DNA of 48,330 bases from VGMD01 sp964552055. GTDB taxonomy: Bacteria; Chlamydiota; Chlamydiia; Chlamydiales; 2-12-FULL-49-11. The notes beneath the pieces were generated by a model. That model saw only the letters and a list, made by a program, of their open reading frames with translations, was not told the DNA's origin and made no database searches. The stretch covers positions 1 through 48,330 of the forward strand of contig CAZKFL010000012.1 in NCBI GenBank assembly GCA_964552055.1, in the 5' to 3' direction. Each line of letters begins with the position of its first letter. The stretch's first letter is position 1. A program made the position numbers and the translations under genes. This document shows, in pieces, positions 16,717-24,407 of this stretch.

Positions 16717-17769
16717 ATGGTATACTCGAAGATTTTAAGCAGTTTAAAGTTATGGAAAGGAAAAATAGTAATTGTCACTGATTCTACTGTTGCTTTGCTC
16801 TACGCGGAATCGTTTCTTCTTTGCCTTAAAGAATTTAAGCCTGATACCCTTTTAGTTAAAATTCCGGTTGGTGAAAGCTCTAAAAGTCGTGAAATGAAGG
16901 AGTTTTTAGAGGACAATTTGATCGAGCATGGAGTAGCTCGGAGCGACCTTCTTGTGGCTTTTGGAGGCGGTGTAGTTTCAGATGTTGTGGGTTATCTAGC
17001 TTCAACATATTTAAGAGGAATTTCTTATATTGTAGTTCCTACAACTTTAATGGGTATGGTGGATGCCGCAATCGGTGGGAAAAATGGGATAAATCATCCC
17101 AAAGGAAAAAATCTTATGGGGAGCCTTCACACCCCACTTGATGTATTTATTGAGCCCCGATTTCTAGATACATTGCCAGATACTGTTTATCGGGAGGGTT
17201 TTATTGAAGTTATTAAATATGGGCTTATTTTTGATAAAGAGTTTTTCGAATGCTTAGAAAATGCTTCGCTTACAAAGTCTGCATTTATCGAAAGGTGTAT
17301 TCAAATTAAGAGGTATATAGTAAAAAGCGACCCAAGTGATTTGGGTTTGAGAAGGATTTTAAATTACGGTCATTTAGTTGCTCATGCAATTGAAAAATGT
17401 AGCTTATATTCAGTTTCCCATGGCAGGGCCCTTTGGTATGGTCTACTCATAGAAAACTATATTAGTTATTTGCTCGGAAATCTCTCTATTGAAGAAATGG
17501 ATAGGGTTACAGTCTTTTTACTAAGAGAGGAGATTCGGTTTCTTCCAATACCAGTATTAGATCCACAAGTTCTTTATGAAGCGATGAAAAATGACAAGAA
17601 AGCAGCAAATCACATTCCTAGAGTTGTCGTGTTAAAACGAATTGGCAAGGTGGTCTCATTTGGGGGGGAGTACTGTGCGCCTCTTGCTTATGAAGACTTT
17701 AAGAAAGCATTTTCATGGGCAACTAGTTTAATAGCAAACCCTTTTGCAATGCGCGCTTTAACTTCATGA
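16717..17769 (+). CDS. aroB: 3-dehydroquinate synthase
   Basis: Second shikimate-pathway step: NAD- and metal-dependent cyclisation of DAHP to 3-dehydroquinate. 350 residues, close to family length. Motifs: GGGVVSDVVGYLASTYLRGI (NAD binding, about residue 88), VPTTLMGMVDAAIGGKNGINHPKGKN (about 108-133), the metal and active-site segments EVIKYG (about 165), RRILNYGHLVAHAIE (about 208-222) and VSHGRAL, and KNDKKA. An AAGGCGG sequence precedes the ATG. Its last 82 bases overlap, tail to tail, the 3' end of the HD-hydrolase gene on the other strand. Confidence 0.95.
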   Translation: MVYSKILSSLKLWKGKIVIVTDSTVALLYAESFLLCLKEFKPDTLLVKIPVGESSKSREMKEFLEDNLIEHGVARSDLLVAFGGGVVSDVVGYLASTYLRGISYIVVPTTLMGMVDAAIGGKNGINHPKGKNLMGSLHTPLDVFIEPRFLDTLPDTVYREGFIEVIKYGLIFDKEFFECLENASLTKSAFIERCIQIKRYIVKSDPSDLGLRRILNYGHLVAHAIEKCSLYSVSHGRALWYGLLIENYISYLLGNLSIEEMDRVTVFLLREEIRFLPIPVLDPQVLYEAMKNDKKAANHIPRVVVLKRIGKVVSFGGEYCAPLAYEDFKKAFSWATSLIANPFAMRALTS

Positions 17770-18758
17770 TACTCTTTTTCGAGCATTGGATCTATTGTCG
17801 TGAGTCTAACCAATTGTTTATTTTGAAGAATCCAAGGATCAAAGCCCCAAAATTTTGTGATTAGAATTGTGTCAGCCTCATTTGGATTAGTGAGCGTGTA
17901 AAGCTGATGAGCATTCACTGTTTTTTCCATACAACTTTTAATGTAAGTGTTATCTGAGGTCATTAGTTTGTTCCAAAGAGCTTCATCCGTGCCGAAGTGA
18001 AATTCTTCTGGATGAATCAATTGAATTTCCAGAGCTTTAATAATTGCGTCAGCAAGAAATCTAGAAGAAAGGTGATTTGTTGGGTTGCTAAAACAATTTT
18101 CTGTCATATATAGTGTGAATTGGATCACCTTTGTCATTAAATCAGGTCTTGTTGTGATCCATTTATTATTTTCATACTTACAATCTTTAAAAAGATCGAG
18201 AGCTTCAGTTTTGGTGAGAAATTTTTGATGATAAGCGCCTTGAATGCTATAATCCAGTCTATCTGCTGAAGCGTTAGGTCTTTGGGTTTCAAGCGCTGGA
18301 GCGTTTTTTTCTGTTGGTAGAATGTCCTTAGAGCAAATTCCATGTTTTATGAGAATTTTAGTAAGGCCTCTTGTGTTCAAAAACTCTTCATGAATACTAT
18401 TTTGATAATCTATTTCATTATATTCTCTATTAAATACCCAGTCGCCCACATGTGAAAAAGCAGTGTGAGACACATCATGAAGAAGCCCTGCAATCTGCTC
18501 TTTTAGAGGCCTTTTATTTTCCCGTAATAGATGAAAAACTCCAAGCGAATGAGAATATCTGGAAAATTCTTCCCTGTGAGTGGTGTAGTAAGAAACACCA
18601 TATTGATTAACTTTTTTAAGTCTTTGAAATGCATTGCTATCAATGAGTTCTAATAGAACTGGTTCATCAACTTCAACAATTCCGTAAAAGGTTTCTATGG
18701 GTCTGCCATAGATACATTGGGCAATAAAAACTAAAAAAACTACAAGTTTGAGCATCAT
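17688..18758 (-). CDS. HD-domain phosphohydrolase with N-terminal hydrophobic leader
   Basis: Metal-dependent HD-superfamily hydrolase of the dGTPase/YdhJ type. The metal set is complete: RYSHSLGVFHLL (first His), LLHDVSHTAFSHVGDW (HD) and ADRLDYSIQG (Asp). Substrate unknown; (d)NTPs or other phosphoesters are possible. The open frame reaches a GTG at 18788, but that codon lies inside the promoter palindrome. I choose the ATG at 18758 (MMLKLVVFLVFIAQCIYG), giving 356 residues. The first ~18 residues are a hydrophobic stretch ending CIYG|RPIE, which looks like a signal peptide or anchor; this is unusual for an HD hydrolase, which normally acts in the cytoplasm. It shares a back-to-back promoter with aroA and overlaps the 3' end of aroB. 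Confidence 0.82.
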   Translation of the reverse strand: MMLKLVVFLVFIAQCIYGRPIETFYGIVEVDEPVLLELIDSNAFQRLKKVNQYGVSYYTTHREEFSRYSHSLGVFHLLRENKRPLKEQIAGLLHDVSHTAFSHVGDWVFNREYNEIDYQNSIHEEFLNTRGLTKILIKHGICSKDILPTEKNAPALETQRPNASADRLDYSIQGAYHQKFLTKTEALDLFKDCKYENNKWITTRPDLMTKVIQFTLYMTENCFSNPTNHLSSRFLADAIIKALEIQLIHPEEFHFGTDEALWNKLMTSDNTYIKSCMEKTVNAHQLYTLTNPNEADTILITKFWGFDPWILQNKQLVRLTTIDPMLEKEYHEVKARIAKGFAIKLVAHENAFLKSS

Positions 18759-18770
18759 AAGAACAAAGAG

Positions 18771-18798
18771 TTTATAAGATTTTGACACATTATGTCAA
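18771..18798 (-). promoter_or_regulatory. Sigma-70-like promoter of the HD-hydrolase gene
   Basis: On the minus strand TTGACA (18798-18793) and TATAAA (18776-18771) are separated by 16 bases. The -35 box is one arm of the palindrome at 18782-18798. Transcription would start close to the ATG at 18758, implying a very short leader. Confidence 0.6.
18782..18798. promoter_or_regulatory. 17-bp palindrome, candidate operator shared by two divergent promoters
   Basis: TTGACA-CATTA-TGTCAA is a perfect 6+6 inverted repeat. Each arm is a consensus -35 box, one for aroA and one for the HD gene. Any dimeric protein binding here would block both promoters; alternatively the symmetry may simply reflect two overlapping promoters. 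Confidence 0.55.
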
Positions 18799-18809
18799 AT
18801 GTATATAAT
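18782..18809 (+). promoter_or_regulatory. Consensus sigma-70 promoter of aroA
   Basis: TTGACA (18782-18787), a 16-base spacer and TATAAT (18804-18809) match both consensus hexamers exactly. Transcription is expected near 18816, upstream of the AGGAG and ATG at 18832. This rules out the earlier ATG at 18799 as the aroA start. Confidence 0.75.
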
Positions 18810-18831
18810 GGCTCAGCCTATAGGAGCTAAT

Positions 18832-20106
18832 ATGAGATACAAAATTCAAAAAAGTCAGATAGCAGGCGATGTTTATATTCCTGCATCTAAATCTCATACA
18901 CTACGCGCAATTTTGTTTTCACTTATGGCTAATGGTAAGTCTATTATAAGAAATTATCTTGTGTCTCCTGATACGTATGCAATGCTCGATGCTATTGAGA
19001 AATTTGGAGCAAAAGTTACAATTGAAGGTGATTGTATTGAAGTTGAAGGCGTTGCAGGAAAAATTAAAAGACCTAATGATGTAATTCAAGCGGGAAATTC
19101 AGGGCAAGTGCTAAGGTTTATAGCTGGGATTGCAGCTCTTATTGATAGTTATGTGGTTATCACTGGTGATGAGTCAATACGATCTAGACGTCCAGTGAAA
19201 CCACTTTTAGATGCGCTTATTTCTCAAAACGTTTTCGCAGAATCAGCCTCCTTAAATGGTCATGCACCAATTATTATCAAGGGGCCTATGAAGCCTGGGG
19301 TCATGGCAATAGATGGAGCTGATTCACAACCCGTATCAGCTCTTTTGATTGCAACTTCATTTTTACCGGGTCCGTCTGAGCTTTATGTCATGAATCCGGG
19401 AGAAAAGCCATGGGTTAATGTGACCCTTACTTGGCTATCGTATTTGGGAGTGAAGGTAATAAATCATGATTATAGGCATTATAAGGTGTTTGGGAAAGCA
19501 AGTTATAGCGGTTTTGATATAACAATTCCAGGAGACTTTAGTACTGCTTGCTATCCCATGGCCGCAGCAATTATTACAAAAAAAAGTGTTCGCGTTTTCG
19601 GTCTTTCTATGGATGATCCTCAGCCCGATAAGCAGTTCATTGAAATCATAAAAAAAATGGGCGCTCACGTTTCTATTAATGCCGAAGAACAATCCATTCA
19701 AATTGAAGGAAACTTTGATCTACAAGGTATAGAGGTTAATATAAATGACTGTATAGATACGCTTCCTATTCTCGCAGTGATTGCTTGTTTTGCAACTTCT
19801 TCTACTCATATTAGCGGAGCAAAAATAGCTCGCTTTAAAGAGTCTGACCGAATTTCTGCTATTGCACAAGAACTCAAAAAAATGGGCGCTAAAATTGAAG
19901 AAAAAGATGATGGTCTTATCATTCACCCTTCTAAGCTTAAAGGAACCGAACTTAATTCTCATAAAGACCATCGAATTGCGCTCTCTCTTATTGTTGCCGC
20001 ACTTGGGACTAGTGGAGAATCAATTGTTGATGGGGTGGAGTGCATCGGGAAAACCTATCCGACCTTCCTCTATGACTTTCTTTGTTTAGGGGCTCATATT
20101 GAATAG
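18832..20106 (+). CDS. aroA: 3-phosphoshikimate 1-carboxyvinyltransferase (EPSP synthase)
   Basis: Sixth shikimate-pathway step: transfers enolpyruvyl from PEP to shikimate-3-phosphate. 424 residues from the ATG at 18832, which has a TAGGAG ribosome-binding site; the frame is open to 18799, but that codon lies inside the promoter. Motifs: PASKSHTLRA (about residue 16), the PEP loop GNSGQVLRFIAGIA (about 85), IRSRRPVKPLLDAL (about 112), DSQPVSALLIA, FKESDRISAIAQELKKMGA (about 335) and KDHRIALSL (about 375). All substrate-binding Lys/Ser/Arg positions that I know are present. It heads an aro run followed by aroK and aroC after a small opposite-strand frame. Confidence 0.95.
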   Translation: MRYKIQKSQIAGDVYIPASKSHTLRAILFSLMANGKSIIRNYLVSPDTYAMLDAIEKFGAKVTIEGDCIEVEGVAGKIKRPNDVIQAGNSGQVLRFIAGIAALIDSYVVITGDESIRSRRPVKPLLDALISQNVFAESASLNGHAPIIIKGPMKPGVMAIDGADSQPVSALLIATSFLPGPSELYVMNPGEKPWVNVTLTWLSYLGVKVINHDYRHYKVFGKASYSGFDITIPGDFSTACYPMAAAIITKKSVRVFGLSMDDPQPDKQFIEIIKKMGAHVSINAEEQSIQIEGNFDLQGIEVNINDCIDTLPILAVIACFATSSTHISGAKIARFKESDRISAIAQELKKMGAKIEEKDDGLIIHPSKLKGTELNSHKDHRIALSLIVAALGTSGESIVDGVECIGKTYPTFLYDFLCLGAHIE

Positions 20107-20109
20107 GAT

Positions 20110-20472
20110 TTACCTACAGGGGCAAGAGCTATTACTAAGCATACGATTATTGATATCGGAGTTAGAAATAGTGCAAATTGTGATAAAATAGGCAGTTAGT
20201 GGAATGTAGCCTAATGGAGATTGTTTTGTAAATGCGTAAGCAGCAGCTCCAAATAGGGAAGCGAAGGTGAAGCGAAAGGGGCATGAGCGCTCTACTGCTA
20301 TTCTGTAGATGAATGAATAAGGAATCATTATTGCGCAAGTGAAGAGAGGAGAAGTGTATGTCATTGCTGCTCGAAAGATGTGTATAGAGACAAGCGTCAA
20401 TTTATATAGGTTTGGGTGATTGTCTAGAAGGCAAGAAAAGTGATTGAATTTCGTATCAAAGTAGAGCTGCAT
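20110..20472 (-). CDS. Possible small membrane protein
   Basis: A 120-residue frame that fills the space between the aroA stop and the aroK promoter region on the opposite strand. It has three hydrophobic stretches (SPLFTCAIMIPYSFIYRIAV, FRFTFASLFGAAAYAF, YIPLTAYFITICTI) and ends SNSSCPCR. No ribosome-binding site precedes the Met at 20472, and no family is recognised. It may be a genuine small inner-membrane protein or a chance frame; coding status is uncertain. Confidence 0.4.
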   Translation of the reverse strand: MQLYFDTKFNHFSCLLDNHPNLYKLTLVSIHIFRAAMTYTSPLFTCAIMIPYSFIYRIAVERSCPFRFTFASLFGAAAYAFTKQSPLGYIPLTAYFITICTISNSDINNRMLSNSSCPCR

Positions 20473-20520
20473 GAAAAATATATTAACATAATATTAATTT
20501 TTCTGTCTATAATAGGCTCC

Positions 20521-21000
20521 ATGAAAATTATTTTACTGGGTTTAAAAGGGGTCGGAAAAACAACTGTTGGTATTAGACTGGCGCAAATTCTCGGGTGGCC
20601 TTTTTTTGATACAGATGAAGAAATTTCCAAAATGGAAGGCAGATCGTATAAAGATGTATTTCAACATGACGGTGAGAATCGATTTCGCGAGCTTGAAAGC
20701 AAGGTCTTAAGGGAGTTGCAAAATTGTGGCGATAGTGTAATTTCAGTTGGTGGAGGAGGATTTATGCTTCCTGAAAATCAGAAAATATTAAGTGGACTTG
20801 GCAGGCTAATTTGTTTGCATATGAGCAAAGAATCTCTATTAAAAAGGTGGGAAGAGTGGCCTATAGTGTGCAAATCTAGCTCTGAATTTGCTGCATATTA
20901 TGAAAAGAGGGTTGATATGCTTACAATGTTATCCTGCGTGTGGGTTGATGCATCTGGAAGTGATGTTGCGCGTGTAATAAAAAGAGTGTGCAATGTCTAG
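20521..21000 (+). CDS. aroK: Shikimate kinase
   Basis: Phosphorylates shikimate with ATP, the fifth shikimate-pathway step. 159 residues from the ATG at 20521 (MKIILLGLKGVGKTTVG). The frame is open upstream to 20440, but the Walker A motif GLKGVGKTT at residues 7-15 places the real start here. Other motifs: FFDTDEEISK (shikimate-binding Asp and metal, about 31-40), FRELESKVL (Arg-Glu, about 57) and VGGGGFM (Walker B-like glycine loop, about 78). The lid region (about 110-120, KRWEEWPIV) differs from the usual RPLL. TATAAT lies 8 bases before the ATG. It overlaps aroC by 8 bases. Confidence 0.9.
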   Translation: MKIILLGLKGVGKTTVGIRLAQILGWPFFDTDEEISKMEGRSYKDVFQHDGENRFRELESKVLRELQNCGDSVISVGGGGFMLPENQKILSGLGRLICLHMSKESLLKRWEEWPIVCKSSSEFAAYYEKRVDMLTMLSCVWVDASGSDVARVIKRVCNV

Positions 21001-21952
21001 TAATAGATTTGGAAACATTTTTGCAATTACAACGTTTGGAGAGTCTCATGGGGCTGGAATTGGGGTTGTTATTGATGGCTGTCCTTCAAATATTGAAATT
21101 TCTAAAGAAGAAATTCAGGCGGAGCTTGATAGGAGAAAACCTGGATTGTCAAAACTTACATCACCTAGAAAAGAAAGTGATGCAGTAGAAATTTTATCGG
21201 GTATTTTTGAAGGGAAGACAACAGGAGCGCCGATTGCTCTATTCATTCGAAATCATGATGTAGACTCTTCAAAATATGAAGCAATAAAGGATGTCATTCG
21301 CCCAGGTCATGCGAATGGCACTTATTTAGAAAAATACGGCGTTTTTGACTACCGTGGTGGAGGAAGATCTTCTGGCAGGGAGACAGCAGCACGAGTTGCC
21401 GCAGGGGCAATAGCCAAAAAAGTGATTTATCCGATGATGGTTCGTGCTCAAGTTGAGAACCTTTTGGATATAGAGACCGCTTTAGAAGAGATCATTCGGA
21501 TGGGAGATTCTGTAGGAGGTATAATTCGGTGCGAAGTAATTAATGTGACTCCAGGTCTAGGTGACCCAGTTTATGAAAAACTGGAAGCAAGACTTGGATT
21601 TGCGATGCTCTCTATTCCATCCGTTAGAGGATTTGAGTATGGCGCCGGCTTTTCTGCTGCAAATATGCGTGGAAGTGAGCATAACAGGAAGTATGGTCGT
21701 GAGGGGATTCTAGGAGGTATAAGTAGTGGGAAAGAAATTATATTTCGAGTTGCATTTAAGCCGACGTCAAGTATAAAACTGCCCCAAAAAACATTAGATC
21801 TCAATGGTAATGAGACAGTATTTGTTTTGCCAGAAGGATCAAGGCATGATCCATGTATTGCTTTGCGCTGTCCCGTAATTGTGGAGAGCATGGCTGCGAT
21901 TGTGATTGCGGATGCTCTATTAATGAATCGTTGTTCAAAAATAGACTATTAG
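20993..21952 (+). CDS. aroC: Chorismate synthase, shortened form
   Basis: Last step to chorismate: anti-1,4 elimination of phosphate from EPSP using reduced FMN. 319 residues, against about 350-360 in most family members. Motifs: ITTFGESHGAGIGVVIDG (residues 11-28), RPGHANGTYLEKYGVFDYRGGGRSSGRETAARVAAGAIA (about 103-141), GDSVGGIIRCEV, GLGDPVYEKLEA, SIPSVRGFEYGAGF, the REGILGGISSGKEIIFRVAFKPTSSI segment (about 238-262) and RHDPCIALRCPVIVESMAA. The missing length is in the variable segment between residues ~145 and 165, where E. coli AroC has about 20-25 more residues before the GDS motif. The catalytic blocks are intact, so I expect a working enzyme. It is translationally coupled to aroK. Confidence 0.93.
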   Translation: MSSNRFGNIFAITTFGESHGAGIGVVIDGCPSNIEISKEEIQAELDRRKPGLSKLTSPRKESDAVEILSGIFEGKTTGAPIALFIRNHDVDSSKYEAIKDVIRPGHANGTYLEKYGVFDYRGGGRSSGRETAARVAAGAIAKKVIYPMMVRAQVENLLDIETALEEIIRMGDSVGGIIRCEVINVTPGLGDPVYEKLEARLGFAMLSIPSVRGFEYGAGFSAANMRGSEHNRKYGREGILGGISSGKEIIFRVAFKPTSSIKLPQKTLDLNGNETVFVLPEGSRHDPCIALRCPVIVESMAAIVIADALLMNRCSKIDY

Positions 21953-21965
21953 ATAGGATGTGTTT

Positions 21966-23339
21966 ATGGATCTTTTAATGCTTTCACGAATTCAATTTGC
22001 ATTTACTGCAACCTTTCACTATATATTTCCTCCGATGACAATCGGACTTAGTTGGATGATTTTGATTATTGAAGGGCTTTACCTAAAAACAGGTAAAAAA
22101 ATTTACAAGGAGATGGCCCAGTTTTGGGTAAGAATTTTTGCCTTATTTTTTGCAATGGGCGTTGCAACTGGTTTTGTTCTAGTCTTTGCTTTTGGAAATA
22201 ATTGGTCAACTTTTTCTAAGTTTGTGGGGGATGTTTTCGGAACTCTTCTTGCTGCAGAAGGGGTCTTTGCCTTTTTTTTAGAAGGCGGCTTTTTGGGTAT
22301 CATGCTTTTTGGTTGGGATCGGGTAAAGCCAAGCATTCATTACCTTTCAACAATACTTGTAACTTTTGGAGCTACATTTAGCGCTATTTGGATTGTCATG
22401 GCTAACTCATGGATGCAGACTCCTGCTGGATATAAAATTATTGGAGAAGGCGCGAATAAAAGGGCTGTGATTACAAACCTTTGGGATGTATATTTTAACC
22501 CATCATTTATTGATAGACTGGTTCATGTGCTAATCGGATGCTGGCTTGTAGGGATATTTCTCATGGTAAGTGTTGGCGCTTACTATATGGTTAAAAAAAG
22601 ACATATTGAGTTTTCGAAGTTTACGCTAAAGTTATCACTTGTTACAGCATTTGTAGCGCTTTTGTTACAGCTAGTCTCGGCAGACAGTACTGCACGAGGT
22701 GTTTCTAAGAATCAACCAATCAAGCTTGCGGCGATGGAAGGTGTTTATGAGACAAAAGAGTACACGCCATTTACAGTGATTGGACTTGTTGATGAGAAAA
22801 ATGAAAAAGTCTATGGAATTAGTATTCCCGGACTTTTAAGCTTTCTTACATTTCGTAATTTCAAAGAAGCTATTCCTGGGTTAAATGAGTTTCCAAAAGA
22901 GAATTGGCCTCACGTGCCTTCAGTTTTTTATAGCTATCATATTATGGTTTACGCTTGGTTTGGAATGATGCTTTGCGCAACCATCGGTTTGATTTTACTT
23001 TATAAAAAGCGATTGGAAACGGCAAAGTTTTTTCTCTGGTCTTGCGTTTTCTCCGTTTTATTACCCTATATTGCTAATACTGCAGGTTGGTTTACGGCAG
23101 AAGTTGGAAGACAACCCTGGATTGTTTATAATGTGATGAGAACTGTAGAAGGCGCATCAAAAGTGGTCACAAAACAGCAGGTAATCGGATCACTTATTAT
23201 GTTTAGTGTAGTTTATTCAATTCTTTTTGCTTTGTTTCTCTTTCTTTTAAACCGTAAAATTAAACAAGGCCCTGTTGAAGAGATTGCAAATGATGAGAAA
23301 CATTACCGTGATGCATTTTCTAAAGGAGCTGACTTGTGA
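21966..23339 (+). CDS. cydA: Cytochrome bd quinol oxidase subunit I
   Basis: Haem-bearing subunit of the bd-type terminal oxidase, reducing O2 with quinol electrons in the inner membrane. 457 residues from the ATG at 21966, which follows AGGA; a GTG two codons earlier is open too. His18 in TFHYIFPPM corresponds to the high-spin haem ligand (His19 in E. coli); the conserved EGVFAFFLEGGFLGIMLFGWDR helix is near residue 98; GRQPW (about 380) is the hallmark of CydA. The quinol-binding loop is of the short type, consistent with the length. About nine membrane helices. The start of cydB overlaps the stop codon by 4 bases. Confidence 0.95.
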   Translation: MDLLMLSRIQFAFTATFHYIFPPMTIGLSWMILIIEGLYLKTGKKIYKEMAQFWVRIFALFFAMGVATGFVLVFAFGNNWSTFSKFVGDVFGTLLAAEGVFAFFLEGGFLGIMLFGWDRVKPSIHYLSTILVTFGATFSAIWIVMANSWMQTPAGYKIIGEGANKRAVITNLWDVYFNPSFIDRLVHVLIGCWLVGIFLMVSVGAYYMVKKRHIEFSKFTLKLSLVTAFVALLLQLVSADSTARGVSKNQPIKLAAMEGVYETKEYTPFTVIGLVDEKNEKVYGISIPGLLSFLTFRNFKEAIPGLNEFPKENWPHVPSVFYSYHIMVYAWFGMMLCATIGLILLYKKRLETAKFFLWSCVFSVLLPYIANTAGWFTAEVGRQPWIVYNVMRTVEGASKVVTKQQVIGSLIMFSVVYSILFALFLFLLNRKIKQGPVEEIANDEKHYRDAFSKGADL

Positions 23340-24364
23340 CCTATGAAATACTACAACTTCTCTGGTACATGGTTGTTGGCGGAGCGGTTATTTTTTATGT
23401 AATGTTAGATGGTTTTGATCTCGGAGTTGGAACCATACACTACTTTGCAAGAACGGACCGTGACCGTCGCATTTTTATCAACTCAATAGGCCCTTTTTGG
23501 GACGGAAATGAAGTATGGCTTGTAGTCATTGGTGGCGCGCTATTTGTAGGTTTTCCCGACGTCTACGCGGTTTCATTTTCTGGTTTCTATACAATTCTTA
23601 TGATTTTACTTGCAGGCATTATTGCTAGAGCCTGTGGAATTGAATTTCGCTCAAAACATGAATCATTGAAATGGAGAGCGTTATGGGACGGTATCTTTTG
23701 TTTAAGTAGCATTGCCATGACATTTGGCGTTGGAGTAATTTTAGGGAATCTTATCCAAGGTGTCCCAATTACTGCTGAAAGAGAACTGTATTTTTCCTTT
23801 TGGGCACTCTTTACCCCTTATACAGTCGGAATTGGTCTGCTTTCAATTGCATTATTCGCAATGCACGGTAATAACTTTCTTTTGATGAAAACAGAGGGTA
23901 AACTACAAAATGATCTTCGAAAGAAAGCCCCCTATTTTATTCTAACTTTTACTGCGTTGCTTCTTGTCATGACACTTTGGACATGGAAATCCCATTCCTA
24001 TATGAGCATAAGATATCTTGAAGAGCCCCTGTTTTGTGCAGTACCCCTATTTTTGGTAATACTTCTTATCCTTATGACAAAAGCGCTTCAAAACTTCAAA
24101 TACGGAAGAGCCTTTATCTTCTCTATGTTCTCCATTGCATTTCTTTTTATTCTCTTCGCAATCGGCACCTTTCCAAACTTCATGATCTCCACCATAAATA
24201 AAGAACTTTACAGCCTCACTCTTTTCAACGCTTCTTCCTCAGAAACTACCCTTATCGTTGCCTGTACAATTGCCGTGATTGGCTTGCCATTAGTTCTTGC
24301 CTATGGTTTTTGCCTTTACTACATCTTTCATGGTAAAACTAAACTCCACGACCACAGCTACTAA
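23336..24364 (+). CDS. cydB: Cytochrome bd quinol oxidase subunit II
   Basis: Second subunit of the bd oxidase, an eight- to nine-helix membrane protein that stabilises the haem site. 342 residues. The start is GTG, overlapping the cydA TGA (GTGA), which implies coupled translation. Motifs: YVMLDGFDLGVGTIHYFARTDRDRRIFINSIGPFWDGNEVWLVVIGGALFVGFPDVYA at about 21-80, the strongly conserved N-terminal block of CydB including WDGNEVW. No cydX-like small gene is evident downstream. Confidence 0.95.
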   Translation: MTYEILQLLWYMVVGGAVIFYVMLDGFDLGVGTIHYFARTDRDRRIFINSIGPFWDGNEVWLVVIGGALFVGFPDVYAVSFSGFYTILMILLAGIIARACGIEFRSKHESLKWRALWDGIFCLSSIAMTFGVGVILGNLIQGVPITAERELYFSFWALFTPYTVGIGLLSIALFAMHGNNFLLMKTEGKLQNDLRKKAPYFILTFTALLLVMTLWTWKSHSYMSIRYLEEPLFCAVPLFLVILLILMTKALQNFKYGRAFIFSMFSIAFLFILFAIGTFPNFMISTINKELYSLTLFNASSSETTLIVACTIAVIGLPLVLAYGFCLYYIFHGKTKLHDHSY

Positions 24365-24370
24365 CTTGGT

Positions 24371-24390
24371 GTAGACACGCTCTACTTTTA
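24371..24390 (+). terminator. Weak hairpin after cydB
   Basis: GTAGA-CACGC-TCTAC followed by TTTTA gives a 5-bp stem, a 5-base loop and a short T run, 7 bases after the cydB stop codon. It is a plausible but weak intrinsic terminator. Confidence 0.4.
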
Positions 24391-24407
24391 ACATACAATA
24401 ATTCAGC

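Noticed and set aside
18799..18831. Earlier ATG for aroA
   Set aside because: It lies between the -35 and -10 boxes of a consensus promoter; the downstream ATG has a good AGGAG site.
24371..24407. tRNA or riboswitch in short intergenic regions
   Set aside because: No cloverleaf, T-loop GTTCGA context or aptamer core was found here or in the spacers at 13147-13205, 25749-25956 and 39486-39599.
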